Assembly (NCBI RefSeq): GCF_041514305.1
Contig: NZ_JBGMWH010000003.1
Location: 310,001 to 374,000 of the forward strand
DNA from: Salinarimonas chemoclinalis
Lineage (GTDB): Bacteria > Pseudomonadota > Alphaproteobacteria > Rhizobiales > Beijerinckiaceae
Length of the DNA stretch: 64,000 nt
Direction: 5' to 3'
The position numbers were made by a program, and so were the translations under genes. The notes below the pieces were generated by a model. That model was not told the DNA's origin and made no database searches. It worked only from the letters and a program-made list of their open reading frames with translations. Positions within the stretch are counted from its first letter, which is position 1, and the number at the start of each line of letters is the position of its first letter. Below, in pieces: positions 1 to 8,324 of the stretch.

Positions 1-1923
1 CACCAGCGCACGGGTGTGGGCGAGGCCGATCCCCTCGCCCGGCACGTCCTGGCGCCCGGCCCGGCGGAACAGGTCGAAGATCCGCTCGAAGTCGGTCTGC
101 GAGATGCCTCGGCCGTTGTCGGTGACGGCGAGGCGCACCAGTGGACCGGCGTCCTGCCCCGTCACGCGGATCCGCCCCGGCCGCGCCGGGTCGAGGTACT
201 TCACCGCGTTCTCGACCACGTTGCCGATGATCTGCTCGAGGGCGAGCCGATCGGAGGTGATCCGCGGCAGCGGCCCGATCTCGATCGTGGCGTCACGCTC
301 GACGAGCTGGTGGGCGAGGCTGTCGCGCAGTCCCTCGACGATCTCGGAGAGCGCGACGGGCTCGGCCGACAGCACCCGCCGGCCCTCGCGGGAGAGCTTG
401 AGGATGGCGTTGATCAGCCGGTCCATCTTCTGCGTGGAGGCTCGAATGAAGCCGAGCGCCTCCGGCAGGTCGGATTCGATGGCGCGTCGCGCGTCCTCGC
501 TGGCGATCTCCGGCGCCTTCTCCGCCAAGTCGGCGAGGAGGGCCTCGACGTCCGAGCGCACCGTCTCGAGTTCGGCGGTGAACCCCATCACGTTCACGAG
601 CGGCGCGCGCAGATCGTGGCTGACGATGTAGGCGAAGCGCTGGATCTCCTCGTTGGCGGCGGTGAGCTCCGCGGTGCGCGCCTGGACGGCCCGCTCGAGA
701 TCGACGTTGAGCTCGGCGAGGCGGGCCCGGGCGCGCTCGAGCTGCGCCGTTCGCCGCTCGACCCGGTGCTCGAGCGTGTGGTTGAGCTCCTCGACCTCGG
801 TGCGCGCCTGCTCCGCCGCGTCCACCGCCCGGGCCTGCCGCACGCTCGCGGCGGTGAGCATGCCGGTGGCGAGGAGCCCGGCGAGGAAGATGAAGGGCGT
901 GAAGACCCGCGGCGAGGCCCGCTCGAACAGCGGCGCGGTCTCGAGCACGACGGTCCACGGCTTGTCGGCGATGGTGATGCGCTCTACGCTGGCGAAGCCC
1001 AGCCGGCCGGGCTCGCCGAGATCGCGGGTGCGGTAGAGCAGGTTCTCCGGCGTCGGCTCGACACCGTCGTAGACCGCGAAGGCGAGCTCGCCGCCGAGCC
1101 CCTGGAACAGGGCGCGGTCGAACAGGTCGCGGGCGCGGAAGGGCGCGTAGACCCAGCCCTCGAGCAGGCGCCGGCGCTCCTCGACGGTCTCCGGGATGCG
1201 CCCGCCGGCATAAACCGGCAGGTAGACGAGGAAGCCCGGCTGCACGTCCTCGTCCGTCTCCTGGACGAGGGTCACGCGCCCCGACGCGGTCGCGCTGCCG
1301 CGGTCGCGGGCTCGGATCATGGCGGCGCGCCGCGTCTCCTCGGAGGCCATGTCGAAGCCGATGGCCTGCCTGTTGCGGGCATCTTCGGGCTGGAGGAGCG
1401 CGATCGCGCTGCGCAGGGCCTCCGACGTATCCGCCGCCGACTCCGGCGTGCGGTCGTCCGCGTCGGGCCAGACCGCGAAGCCGGCGACGCCCTGGGTGCG
1501 CATCGCTTCCTCGAGGGTGGCCTGCGCCGCGGCGTCCTCGATCAGCGACACGTAGCCGACACCCTGGACGCCCGGGTACTCCTCGTCGATCCGCAGGCGC
1601 CGGATCAGCGCGGAGAAGCGCGCGCGATCGATGGTCTGGTCGACGGCGAAATAGGCGGCGACGCCGCGCAGCAGCCCGACATAGAGGCTCATGCGCTCGT
1701 CGATCGAGATCACCCGCTGGGCGACGAGTGATTCGAATCGCTGCGCGTCGCGTTCGGCGGCCACCCGATCGTAGGAAAGCCCGGCGATCACGGTGCTGGC
1801 GAGGCCGACGGCGAACACGACGGCGGGAGCGAGCAGGTTCCGGCCGGTGAGGCGCGTCGGCCGCGCGCCGCGCGTCCTGCCGCCGCCGGCGTCCTCCAGC
1901 CGTGCGGCGTTCATGTCGTCCAT
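1..1923 (-). CDS. CHASE-domain sensor histidine kinase, 3' end cut by window edge
   Basis: Membrane sensor kinase of a two-component system; 641 residues are visible and the last few of the catalytic domain lie outside. A hydrophobic segment near residues 24-45 and another near 340-360 bracket a periplasmic region typical of CHASE sensors (rich in PGVQGVGYVS-type motifs). A coiled coil follows, then the HisKA domain with SHDLRAP (phosphoacceptor His436), then the HATPase domain with N box NVVENAVKYLD, G1 DNGRGI and the G2 motif GEGIGLAH at the edge. The start at 1923 (MDDMNAAR) has GAGAG upstream; an in-frame ATG nine bases downstream is possible. No cognate response regulator is visible. The ligand is unknown. 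Confidence 0.88.
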   Translation of the reverse strand, partial: MDDMNAARLEDAGGGRTRGARPTRLTGRNLLAPAVVFAVGLASTVIAGLSYDRVAAERDAQRFESLVAQRVISIDERMSLYVGLLRGVAAYFAVDQTIDRARFSALIRRLRIDEEYPGVQGVGYVSLIEDAAAQATLEEAMRTQGVAGFAVWPDADDRTPESAADTSEALRSAIALLQPEDARNRQAIGFDMASEETRRAAMIRARDRGSATASGRVTLVQETDEDVQPGFLVYLPVYAGGRIPETVEERRRLLEGWVYAPFRARDLFDRALFQGLGGELAFAVYDGVEPTPENLLYRTRDLGEPGRLGFASVERITIADKPWTVVLETAPLFERASPRVFTPFIFLAGLLATGMLTAASVRQARAVDAAEQARTEVEELNHTLEHRVERRTAQLERARARLAELNVDLERAVQARTAELTAANEEIQRFAYIVSHDLRAPLVNVMGFTAELETVRSDVEALLADLAEKAPEIASEDARRAIESDLPEALGFIRASTQKMDRLINAILKLSREGRRVLSAEPVALSEIVEGLRDSLAHQLVERDATIEIGPLPRITSDRLALEQIIGNVVENAVKYLDPARPGRIRVTGQDAGPLVRLAVTDNGRGISQTDFERIFDLFRRAGRQDVPGEGIGLAHTRALV

Positions 1924-2222
1924 TCCGTCGCTCTCGCGTCTTGGTCCCGGGGCGTGCGCCAACCGACGGCGCGAGGCCGCAGCGTGGCCAGACATAACGC
2001 GCAGGCACGGCGATTGTTCCACCGATGGGCACGGGCGACCCGGCCGAAACGGCGCCCCGCGCGGTCGCAGATCCGGCCGCTTCCTTCGGGGGCTAGGCAA
2101 GGGCCGGACGGGCGCCTAGGGTTCGTCCACCGCGCCTGGTTCGGCCCCGTGGCCCGGAGACGGCGCGACGCGGGCCGTTTCGTGTCGTCCGCGCCGTTCC
2201 ACAGCCCGGGAGCCTCGAGACC
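1924..2222. other. Non-coding divergent region between the kinase and the xerD operon
   Basis: About 300 bases without a supportable gene. It must hold the promoters of the leftward kinase and of the rightward small protein-xerD pair. The only structure I see is a short inverted repeat, CTAGGC at 2093-2098 and GCCTAG at 2114-2119. No convincing -35/-10 pair was found. Confidence 0.5.
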
Positions 2223-2369
2223 GTGCCCACCCTGTTCCGTCTCGTCGTGATGCTCGGCCTCCTGGCCGGCGTCGTCTATGCCGGCATGTGGGCGCTCGCC
2301 CTGTTCGTCGAGCCGGACGTACGGGAGATCTCGACGACGGTGCCGCCCACACGGCTCGCGCCGCGATGA
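2223..2369 (+). CDS. Small single-span membrane protein upstream of xerD (48 aa)
   Basis: A 48-codon frame with GTG start reads MPTLFRLVVMLGLLAGVV, a single hydrophobic segment (about residues 3-28), followed by FVEPDVREISTTVPPTRLAPR. Its stop overlaps the xerD start in an ATGA arrangement (2366-2369), so the two are probably translated together. Small proteins of this shape, with a membrane segment followed by a short conserved charged tail, commonly precede xerD in Rhizobiales and are often misannotated as histidine kinase fragments. The function is unknown; the coupling suggests conservation and co-expression with the recombinase. No strong RBS is visible. Confidence 0.6.
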   Translation: MPTLFRLVVMLGLLAGVVYAGMWALALFVEPDVREISTTVPPTRLAPR

Positions 2370-3397
2370 GCCGGCCGCGACGGGAACGCCCCGCGGCGGG
2401 CGCGGCGCGGGGTGGCGACGAGCGGCCGGGCGACGCGCGGCTCGTCGGTCTCTTCCTCGACATGCTGGCCGCCGAGCGCGGAGCCGCGCGCAACACGCTC
2501 GACGCCTACGGCCGCGACCTCGCGGATTATCTCGACTATCTCGCGGAGGTGGGCACGGCGGTGGTGGAGGCGCGCGCGCAGACCGTGCGCGGCTTCCTCG
2601 CCTCGATCGCCGAGCGCGGGCTCAAGGCTTCGTCGAGCGCGCGGCGGCTGTCGGCGGTGCGGCGCTTCCACGCCTTCCTGCTCGCCGAGGGCCTTTCGGC
2701 GCACGACCCGACGGCGACCCTGCAGGGGCCCAAGCAGGCGCGCGGCCTGCCCAAGACGCTCTCGGTGGACGAGGTCGACCGGCTTCTCGCGGTCGCGACC
2801 GAGGCCGCCGCGGTGCCGGGCATCGGCGCGAAGGCGCGGCTGCGGGCGCTGAGGCTGCGCTGCCTGCTCGAGTATCTCTACGCCACGGGCCTGCGCGTCT
2901 CCGAGCTCGTCGCCCTGCCGCGCGCGGCGGCGCGCACCCGCGAGCGGGCGCTCGTGATCCGCGGCAAGGGTGGCAAGGAGCGGCTCGTGCCGGTGACCGA
3001 GCCCGCCCGGGCGGCGGCGCAGGACTATCTCGCGGCGCTCGAGCACGACGGCCCCGCCCCCGCGGGGAAGACCGCCTGGCTCTTCCCGGCGGACAGCGAG
3101 AGCGGGCACCTCACCCGCCAGGCCTTCGCCCGCGAGCTGAAGGCGCTGGCCGGCGCCGCCGGCATCCCCGCGCGGCTGGTGAGCCCGCACGTGCTGCGCC
3201 ACGCCTTCGCGAGCCATCTGCTGCAGAACGGCGCGGACCTGCGCGTGATCCAGGAGCTGCTCGGCCACGCCGACATCGCCACGACCCAGATCTACACCCA
3301 CGTGCTCGACGCCCGCGTCGCGGCGATGGTGCGCGATCTCCACCCGCTGGGGGACCCGCGGCCGGACGCCGCCGCGTCTCCGGAGCCGGAGGAGTAG
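2366..3397 (+). CDS. xerD: Tyrosine site-specific recombinase XerD
   Basis: Chromosome dimer resolution recombinase acting with XerC and FtsK at dif. The 343-residue protein has an N-terminal SAM-like DNA-binding domain (about 30-120) and a C-terminal catalytic domain with the full active-site set: Arg177 (ATGLRVSEL), Lys201/Lys204 (RGKGGKER), His275 and Arg278 (HVLRH), His301 (LLGHADIATT) and nucleophile Tyr310 (QIYTH). The ATG at 2366 overlaps the stop of the preceding small membrane protein; a longer in-frame upstream extension is not needed. It is somewhat longer than E. coli XerD (298 aa) because of an N-terminal basic tail and a loop before Arg177. XerC cannot be fully excluded from sequence alone. 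Confidence 0.9.
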   Translation: MSRPRRERPAAGAARGGDERPGDARLVGLFLDMLAAERGAARNTLDAYGRDLADYLDYLAEVGTAVVEARAQTVRGFLASIAERGLKASSSARRLSAVRRFHAFLLAEGLSAHDPTATLQGPKQARGLPKTLSVDEVDRLLAVATEAAAVPGIGAKARLRALRLRCLLEYLYATGLRVSELVALPRAAARTRERALVIRGKGGKERLVPVTEPARAAAQDYLAALEHDGPAPAGKTAWLFPADSESGHLTRQAFARELKALAGAAGIPARLVSPHVLRHAFASHLLQNGADLRVIQELLGHADIATTQIYTHVLDARVAAMVRDLHPLGDPRPDAAASPEPEE

Positions 3398-3458
3398 ACA
3401 CCACGACCGGAGGCGGCGAGGGACGTGGGGCGACGCCGCCGGGGGCGCGACGATCCGC

Positions 3459-3911
3459 TCACGCCTTCTTCACCCAGCGCCCCTTCTCGTCCTGGGTCCA
3501 GTAGGACGCCTCGTGGCCGGCGGCCTTCACGGCCTTCCAGCGCACCCGCGCCTGCGCCACCGCGTCGTCGTCGTCACCGTCGAAGATCAGGGTCACCCGC
3601 TGGTAGCGCGCGAGATCCTCGGGCAGGGCCGCGCCGTCGACGAGGAGAAGCGCGTCGGGGGCGTTGAGGTCGCCCTCGCCGGTCTGGATCACCACGGCCT
3701 CCTCGGCCGCCTGCGGGTCGGTCTCGGTCACGTGGGGGAGGAAGCTCTCGTCCTCGAAGGTCCAGAGCAGGTCGTCGAGCGCGTCGCGGCGCTCCTCCCC
3801 GGTGGTGCGGATCGCCACCCGCCAGCCCTTCTCCCGCGCCTTGACGACGAGCCGGGGCAGCGCCTCCTCTAGGGTCGCCCGCTGCAGGTGGTAGAACCAG
3901 ACGTCACTCAT
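3459..3911 (-). CDS. holC: DNA polymerase III chi subunit
   Basis: Clamp-loader accessory subunit that links the replisome to SSB. The 150-residue length matches the family (E. coli chi 147). The N-terminal MSDVWFYHLQRATLEEALP, the WRVAIRTTGEERRDALDDLLWTF region and the WKAVKAAGHEASYWTQDE C-terminus are typical. It lies 45 bases downstream of pepA on the same strand, the usual pepA-holC pairing, so the two are likely cotranscribed. It converges on xerD; the 61-base gap contains a possible GC hairpin (GGCGGCG about 3411, CGCCGCC about 3434) without a T tract. Confidence 0.9.
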   Translation of the reverse strand: MSDVWFYHLQRATLEEALPRLVVKAREKGWRVAIRTTGEERRDALDDLLWTFEDESFLPHVTETDPQAAEEAVVIQTGEGDLNAPDALLLVDGAALPEDLARYQRVTLIFDGDDDDAVAQARVRWKAVKAAGHEASYWTQDEKGRWVKKA

Positions 3912-3956
3912 CGCCGGCTCGTCCCCGGGATCTGGAGCGCCACCGCGCGCCGCGCC

Positions 3957-5483
3957 TCAGCCGCGCCCCTCGTAGTGGTCGCGCACCAGCCGGTCGAGCA
4001 GCCGCACGCCCCAGCCCGAGCCGAAGGTGCGTACGATCTCGCTCTGCGGCGCGCCCATGCCGGTGCCGGCGATGTCGAGATGCGCCCACGGCGTGTCCTC
4101 GACGTAGCGCTTGAGGAACTGCGCCGCGGTGATCGAGCCGGCGTTGCGGCCGCCGCCGACGTTCTTCATGTCGGCGACCTTCGAATCGATCATCTTGTCG
4201 TAGGCGGGTCCGAGCGGCATGCGCCAGACCGTCTCGCCGGTGGCCTCGCCCGCGGCGACGAGGCGCTCGGCCAGCGCGTCGTCGTTCGAGAACAGGCCCG
4301 CATGCTCGTTGCCGAGCGCCACCAGGATTGCGCCGGTGAGCGTGGCGAGGTCGATCATGAAGGCGGGCTCGAAGCGGTCGCGCACGTAGGTCATCACGTC
4401 GGCGAGCACGAGGCGGCCCTCGGCGTCGGTGTTGATCACCTCCACAGTCTGGCCGGACAGCGTCTCGACGATGTCGCCGGGGCGCTGGGCCCGCCCGTCG
4501 GGCATGTTCTCGACCAGCCCGATGGCGCCCACCACGTTGGCCTTCGCCTTGCGCGAGGCGAGCGCGTGCATCAGTCCGACGACGCAGGCCGCGCCGGCCA
4601 TGTCGCCCTTCATGTCCTCCATGCCGCCGGCGGGCTTGATCGAGATGCCGCCGGTGTCGAAGACGACGCCCTTGCCGATGAAGGCGACGGGCTTGTCCTT
4701 CTTCGCGCCGCCGTTCCAGCGCATGATCGCCACCCGCGCCGGCCGCTCCGAACCCTGCGCGACGCCGAGCAGCGCGCGCATGCCGATCTTGGCGAGCTGC
4801 TTCTCGTCGAGGATCTCGACGTCGACGCCGACCTTCTCGAGCGCCTTCGCCGCGTCCGCGAACTCGACGGGGCCGAGCACGTTCGCGGGCTCGTTGACGA
4901 GGTCGCGGGCGAGGACCACGCCCTCGGCGAGGCTCTCGCGCACCTTGGCTGCCTTCTTCGCGGCGGCGGGGTCGGCGCAGCCGAGCACGAGGCGCCCGCC
5001 GGTCTTCTCCTCGGAGTCGTCTCCGTTCTTCTCGTCCTTGGCCTTCTTGCCCTTCTTCGACTTGTAGCGGTCGAAGGCGTAGGCGCGCAGGCGCGCGCCC
5101 AGCGTCATCTCGGCGATCTCCTCGGGCCCGACCTCGCGGCCCGCGAAATCGCAGATCACGGTCGCCTCGCGCCCCGCGGTGCGCCCGGCGATCGCGCCGC
5201 CGAGCGCCACGAGATCGAGCGGCGTCTCGTCGCCGGCGGCCCCGAGGCCGACGACGACGAGCCGGTCGGCGGCGAGGCCCGCCGGCGCGGGCAGCACCAT
5301 GACGCTCTTGGCCTTGCCCTTGAAGCGCTCCGCCTTGGCGGCGCGCGCGACGAGGCCCGCCGCCTCCCCGAGCAGGTCCTGCGCGACCGGGCCGAGCGCG
5401 AGATCGGCGCCGACGAGGACGACGAGGTCGCCGCTCTCGGGCAGGGCGGGGGACTGGAACTCGATCTTCAGCGGCTCGGCCAT
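3957..5483 (-). CDS. pepA: Leucyl aminopeptidase (M17)
   Basis: Cytosolic hexameric dinuclear-metal aminopeptidase that trims N-terminal residues from peptides. The 508-residue protein carries the M17 signature NTDAEGRL at residues 351-358 and the metal/lysine motif GKGVVFDTGGISIKP upstream. The start is ATG 5483 (MAEPLKIEF) with GAGG seven bases upstream; a longer in-frame frame to 5549 is not needed. A Lys/Glu-rich insert (KSKKGKKAKDEKNGDDSEEK) sits between the N-terminal macro-like domain and the catalytic domain, an expansion I believe is common in alphaproteobacterial homologues. Likely first gene of an operon with holC. Confidence 0.95.
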   Translation of the reverse strand: MAEPLKIEFQSPALPESGDLVVLVGADLALGPVAQDLLGEAAGLVARAAKAERFKGKAKSVMVLPAPAGLAADRLVVVGLGAAGDETPLDLVALGGAIAGRTAGREATVICDFAGREVGPEEIAEMTLGARLRAYAFDRYKSKKGKKAKDEKNGDDSEEKTGGRLVLGCADPAAAKKAAKVRESLAEGVVLARDLVNEPANVLGPVEFADAAKALEKVGVDVEILDEKQLAKIGMRALLGVAQGSERPARVAIMRWNGGAKKDKPVAFIGKGVVFDTGGISIKPAGGMEDMKGDMAGAACVVGLMHALASRKAKANVVGAIGLVENMPDGRAQRPGDIVETLSGQTVEVINTDAEGRLVLADVMTYVRDRFEPAFMIDLATLTGAILVALGNEHAGLFSNDDALAERLVAAGEATGETVWRMPLGPAYDKMIDSKVADMKNVGGGRNAGSITAAQFLKRYVEDTPWAHLDIAGTGMGAPQSEIVRTFGSGWGVRLLDRLVRDHYEGRG

Positions 5484-5613
5484 GGAAACCTCGTGACTGG
5501 GATGCGCGGGCGACCGCGGGTCGCTCGATTCGCGACGCTTTCGGCTCAAGTTAGCCGATGCCCGCGGCAGGACAAGGGCGAGACGTGGTGGCGCCGCCGC
5601 GCCCGCCCCGCGC

Positions 5614-6393
5614 TCAGCGCAGGACCCCGTCCAGCGTCGGCAGCGAGACGATCGCGGCGAGCGCGATCAGCCCGTAGCAGATGCGCCGGAACAGCGCCTC
5701 GCTCGCGCGCCCGAAGAGCCGCGAGCCGAGGAGGAGGCCGAGCCCGTAGAACGGGCCGATCACCAGCGCCGTGGCGAGGATCGCCGGCGTCATGAGCCCG
5801 CCGAGGAGGTAGGCCACCGCCGTCCCGAGCGCGGCGAGCACCACGAAGACCACGAGGTTCGCGCGCACCTGCGCCGCCTTCGCCTGCGAGCCGAGCCAGT
5901 AGGCGATGGCCGGCGGCCCGCCCACCTGCGCCGCGGCGGAGAGCACGCCCGAGATCACGCCCACGCCCAGCGTCAGCGGCGCGCGCGGGCGTCCGCGGTA
6001 GCGCCAGCCCGAGACGAGGAGCGCCAGGAGGGAAGCGATCAGCGCGACGAGGAGCCAGCGCATCGTCGTCTCCTCCACGAGGAAGAGCACGGCCGCCCCC
6101 GCCGGCACGCCGACGTACGCGCCCAGCGTCATCAGCGACACCGCCCGCCTGTCGCAGGCGCGCCAGGCGGCGGGGACGTAGGGGGCGATCAGCAGAGTGT
6201 CGATCAGGAGCAGGACCGGGGCGGCCGTCTGCGGGCCCAGCGTCGCCGAGGCGAGCGGCATGAAGATCAGCCCCGCGCCGAAGCCCGAGAAGCCGCGCGC
6301 CGTCCCGCCGACGAAGGCCGCCGCCGAGGCGAACCAGAGCGGAAAGCCGACGATGTGGGCCGGCACGCCGATATTGACAAGCACGTCGGACAC
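5614..6393 (-). CDS. TauE/SafE-family sulfite or anion permease
   Basis: Predicted inner-membrane transporter of 259 residues with about eight hydrophobic helices and the family's two-fold repeat; the first repeat has GTARGFSGFGAGLIFMPLAS and the second GVGVISGVLSAAAQVGGPP. Family members export sulfite, sulfoacetate or other small organosulfur anions; the substrate here is not shown by context. The GTG start at 6393 is chosen because GAGGAG lies six bases upstream. It diverges from ruvC and shares a 63-base intergenic region containing the LexA-type box. Confidence 0.8.
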   Translation of the reverse strand: MSDVLVNIGVPAHIVGFPLWFASAAAFVGGTARGFSGFGAGLIFMPLASATLGPQTAAPVLLLIDTLLIAPYVPAAWRACDRRAVSLMTLGAYVGVPAGAAVLFLVEETTMRWLLVALIASLLALLVSGWRYRGRPRAPLTLGVGVISGVLSAAAQVGGPPAIAYWLGSQAKAAQVRANLVVFVVLAALGTAVAYLLGGLMTPAILATALVIGPFYGLGLLLGSRLFGRASEALFRRICYGLIALAAIVSLPTLDGVLR

Positions 6394-6407
6394 GCGCGAC
6401 TCCTCGG

Positions 6408-6422
6408 GTTCGCGCGACGTTC
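6408..6422. promoter_or_regulatory. LexA (SOS) box, GTTC-N7-GTTC
   Basis: GTTC GCGCGAC GTTC is a perfect match to the alphaproteobacterial LexA operator. It lies 34 bases upstream of the ruvC start, in the only intergenic space that can hold the ruvCA promoter, and ruvCA is a known SOS target. Confidence 0.7.
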
Positions 6423-6456
6423 CCGCGCTCTTCAGCGAATCGGCGGCTCGGCGACG

Positions 6457-6969
6457 ATGGACTCCATCCGCATCCTCGGCATCGATCCCGGCCTGCGCAA
6501 GACGGGCTGGGGCCTCGTGGCCGTCCAGGGCACGAGGCTCTCCTACGTCGCCTGCGGCGTCATCCAGTCGGACGGCGATCTCGCGCTGGCACTGCGCCTC
6601 GTGCAGATCCACGACGGGCTCGCCGCGGTCGTGCGCGCGTGGGCGCCCGACGAGGTCTCCGTCGAGGAGACCTTCGTCAACAAGGACGCGCAGGCGACGC
6701 TGAAGCTCGGGCACGCGCGGGCGATGGCGCTGCTCGTGCCGGCGCTGGCGGGGCTGCCGGTGGCGGAGTACGGGGCGAACCAGGTGAAGAAGACGGTGGT
6801 GGGCGTCGGCCACGCCGAGAAGGCGCAGGTCGCGGCGATGGTGCGCGTGCTCCTGCCCAAGGCCGACCCGAAGAGCGCGGACGCCTCGGACGCGCTGGCC
6901 ATCGCCATCGCGCACGCGCATCATCGCAAGGCGCGCAGCCTGACGGCGGCGCTGACGGCGGGGGCGTGA
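6457..6969 (+). CDS. ruvC: Holliday junction resolvase RuvC
   Basis: Endonuclease that cuts Holliday junctions symmetrically in the RuvABC complex. The 170-residue protein has all four catalytic acids of the RNase H-like fold: Asp10 (GIDPG), Glu70 (VSVEETF), Asp142 and Asp145 (SADASDAL). The ATG at 6457 fits the family start; an in-frame extension to 6355 runs through the opposite gene's promoter and is rejected. It is followed after four bases by ruvA, so they form one operon. The LexA-type box at 6408 predicts damage induction. Confidence 0.96.
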   Translation: MDSIRILGIDPGLRKTGWGLVAVQGTRLSYVACGVIQSDGDLALALRLVQIHDGLAAVVRAWAPDEVSVEETFVNKDAQATLKLGHARAMALLVPALAGLPVAEYGANQVKKTVVGVGHAEKAQVAAMVRVLLPKADPKSADASDALAIAIAHAHHRKARSLTAALTAGA

Positions 6970-6973
6970 GACG

Positions 6974-7588
6974 ATGATCGGCAAGCTCAAGGGCGTGGTG
7001 GACGCCTACGGCGAGGACTTCGTCATCCTCGACGTTCACGGCGTCGGCTACGTGGCGCATTGCTCGGCGCGCACGCTCCAGCGCCTGCCGAAGGTCGGCG
7101 AGGCCGCCGTGCTCTCGATCGAGACGGTGGTGCGCGAGGACATGATCCGCCTCTACGGGTTCCGCTCCGACCCGGAGCGCGAGTGGTTCCGGCTCCTCCA
7201 GCTCGTCCAGGGCGTCGGCGCGCGGGTCGCCCTCGGCATCCTCTCGGTGCTGGAGCCCGCCGAGCTCGCCACCGCCATCGCGACGGGGGACAAGGCGGCG
7301 ATCGCCCGCGCGCCGGGGGTGGGGCCGAAGCTCGCCGCGCGGATCGTCGCCGAGATGAAGGACAAGGCCCCGGCCTTCGCGCCGATCGACCCGGTCATGG
7401 CCGGCCTCTCGGGCGGCGAGGGCGCGCCCCCGCCCGGCCCGGCGCAGGACGCCTTCTCGGCGCTCGTCAACCTCGGCTACGGGCAGTCCCAGGCCGCCGC
7501 CGCGATCGCCGCCGCGGTGAAGGCCATGGGCGAGGAGGCCACCACCGCCCAGCTCATCCGCCAGGGCCTCAAGGAGCTCGCGCGCTGA
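6974..7588 (+). CDS. ruvA: Holliday junction branch migration protein RuvA
   Basis: Tetrameric junction-binding protein that loads the RuvB motor. The 204 residues match the family (E. coli 203): an N-terminal OB domain (MIGKLKGVVDAYGEDFVILDV), two helix-hairpin-helix motifs in the middle (VQGVGARVALGILS and APGVGPKLAARIV), an acidic/proline linker near 140-150, and the C-terminal RuvB-binding three-helix domain (ALVNLGYGQSQAAAAIAAAV). The usual next gene, ruvB, is absent; a thioredoxin-fold gene and murJ follow instead. Confidence 0.96.
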   Translation: MIGKLKGVVDAYGEDFVILDVHGVGYVAHCSARTLQRLPKVGEAAVLSIETVVREDMIRLYGFRSDPEREWFRLLQLVQGVGARVALGILSVLEPAELATAIATGDKAAIARAPGVGPKLAARIVAEMKDKAPAFAPIDPVMAGLSGGEGAPPPGPAQDAFSALVNLGYGQSQAAAAIAAAVKAMGEEATTAQLIRQGLKELAR

Positions 7589-7694
7589 CGCCGAGACGAC
7601 GATGCCGAGACCGTGATGGGGCGACGGCGGCGATGCCACGAGGGCGCCCTTTTCCCGGTCTCCCGATGCCGGCCCAGCAGAACCGGAGACGCCC

Positions 7695-8318
7695 ATGCCC
7701 ACCCGCCGCGCCGCCCTCGCCGGCCTCCTCGCGACCTCTCTCCCGGGCACCCCCGCCTTCTCGCAGGAGGCGACCGCGCCGCATCGCATCCCGAGCGAGC
7801 TCGCCGAGCACGCCCGCACGCGCCCCGCCCTCGTGCCGGTGGGAGACGTCGGCGGCGACGTGATCTTCGTCGAGTTCTTCGACTACAATTGCCCCTGGTG
7901 CCGCGCCTCCGCCGGTCATCTCGACGCGCTCGCCGCGATGCCGGGGGTGAGTGTGCTGCTGGCGAGCTACCCGATCCTGTCGGACGCCTCGCAGGAGGCG
8001 GCGGCGATCGCGCTGGGCGTCCTCGCCCACGCCGGGCCCGAGGCCTATCGCGCGTTCCACGCCGCCCTGTTCTCCGCGCGCGGGCTCAAGGACGGCGCCC
8101 GCGCGCTGGCCGTCGCCGAGGAGGCCGGGCTCGACGTCGACGCCGTCGGGCGCGCCGCCGCGCTGCCGGGGATCGCCCCGGCGCTCGAGGACATGATCGG
8201 GGTCGGCCGACGGCTGGGCTTGGACGCCACGCCGGCGACCCTCGTCGGGCCCTGGGCCTGGGAGGGCTACATCGACCTCGCCACCAAGCGGCGCATCGTC
8301 GCCGACCTGCGCGCCTGA
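7695..8318 (+). CDS. DsbA-like periplasmic thiol oxidoreductase
   Basis: Exported thioredoxin-fold protein of 207 residues. The N-terminus MPTRRAALAGLLATSLPG is a signal peptide, possibly Tat-like because of the paired arginines. The redox motif is C66-P-W-C69 in FVEFFDYNCPWCRAS, and the cis-proline follows as LDATPAT. The CPWC centre and DSBA-type helical insertion (about 90-160) point to an oxidase or a Com1/DsbA-like member, perhaps acting on envelope proteins. It is 106 bases after ruvA and six bases before murJ, so it may be cotranscribed with murJ. Specific partners are unknown. Confidence 0.8.
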   Translation: MPTRRAALAGLLATSLPGTPAFSQEATAPHRIPSELAEHARTRPALVPVGDVGGDVIFVEFFDYNCPWCRASAGHLDALAAMPGVSVLLASYPILSDASQEAAAIALGVLAHAGPEAYRAFHAALFSARGLKDGARALAVAEEAGLDVDAVGRAAALPGIAPALEDMIGVGRRLGLDATPATLVGPWAWEGYIDLATKRRIVADLRA

Positions 8319-8324
8319 GCGGCG

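Noticed and set aside
3888..5795. A 635-codon plus-strand frame opposite pepA
   Set aside because: Arg/His/Asp-rich antisense sequence; pepA has the M17 signature.
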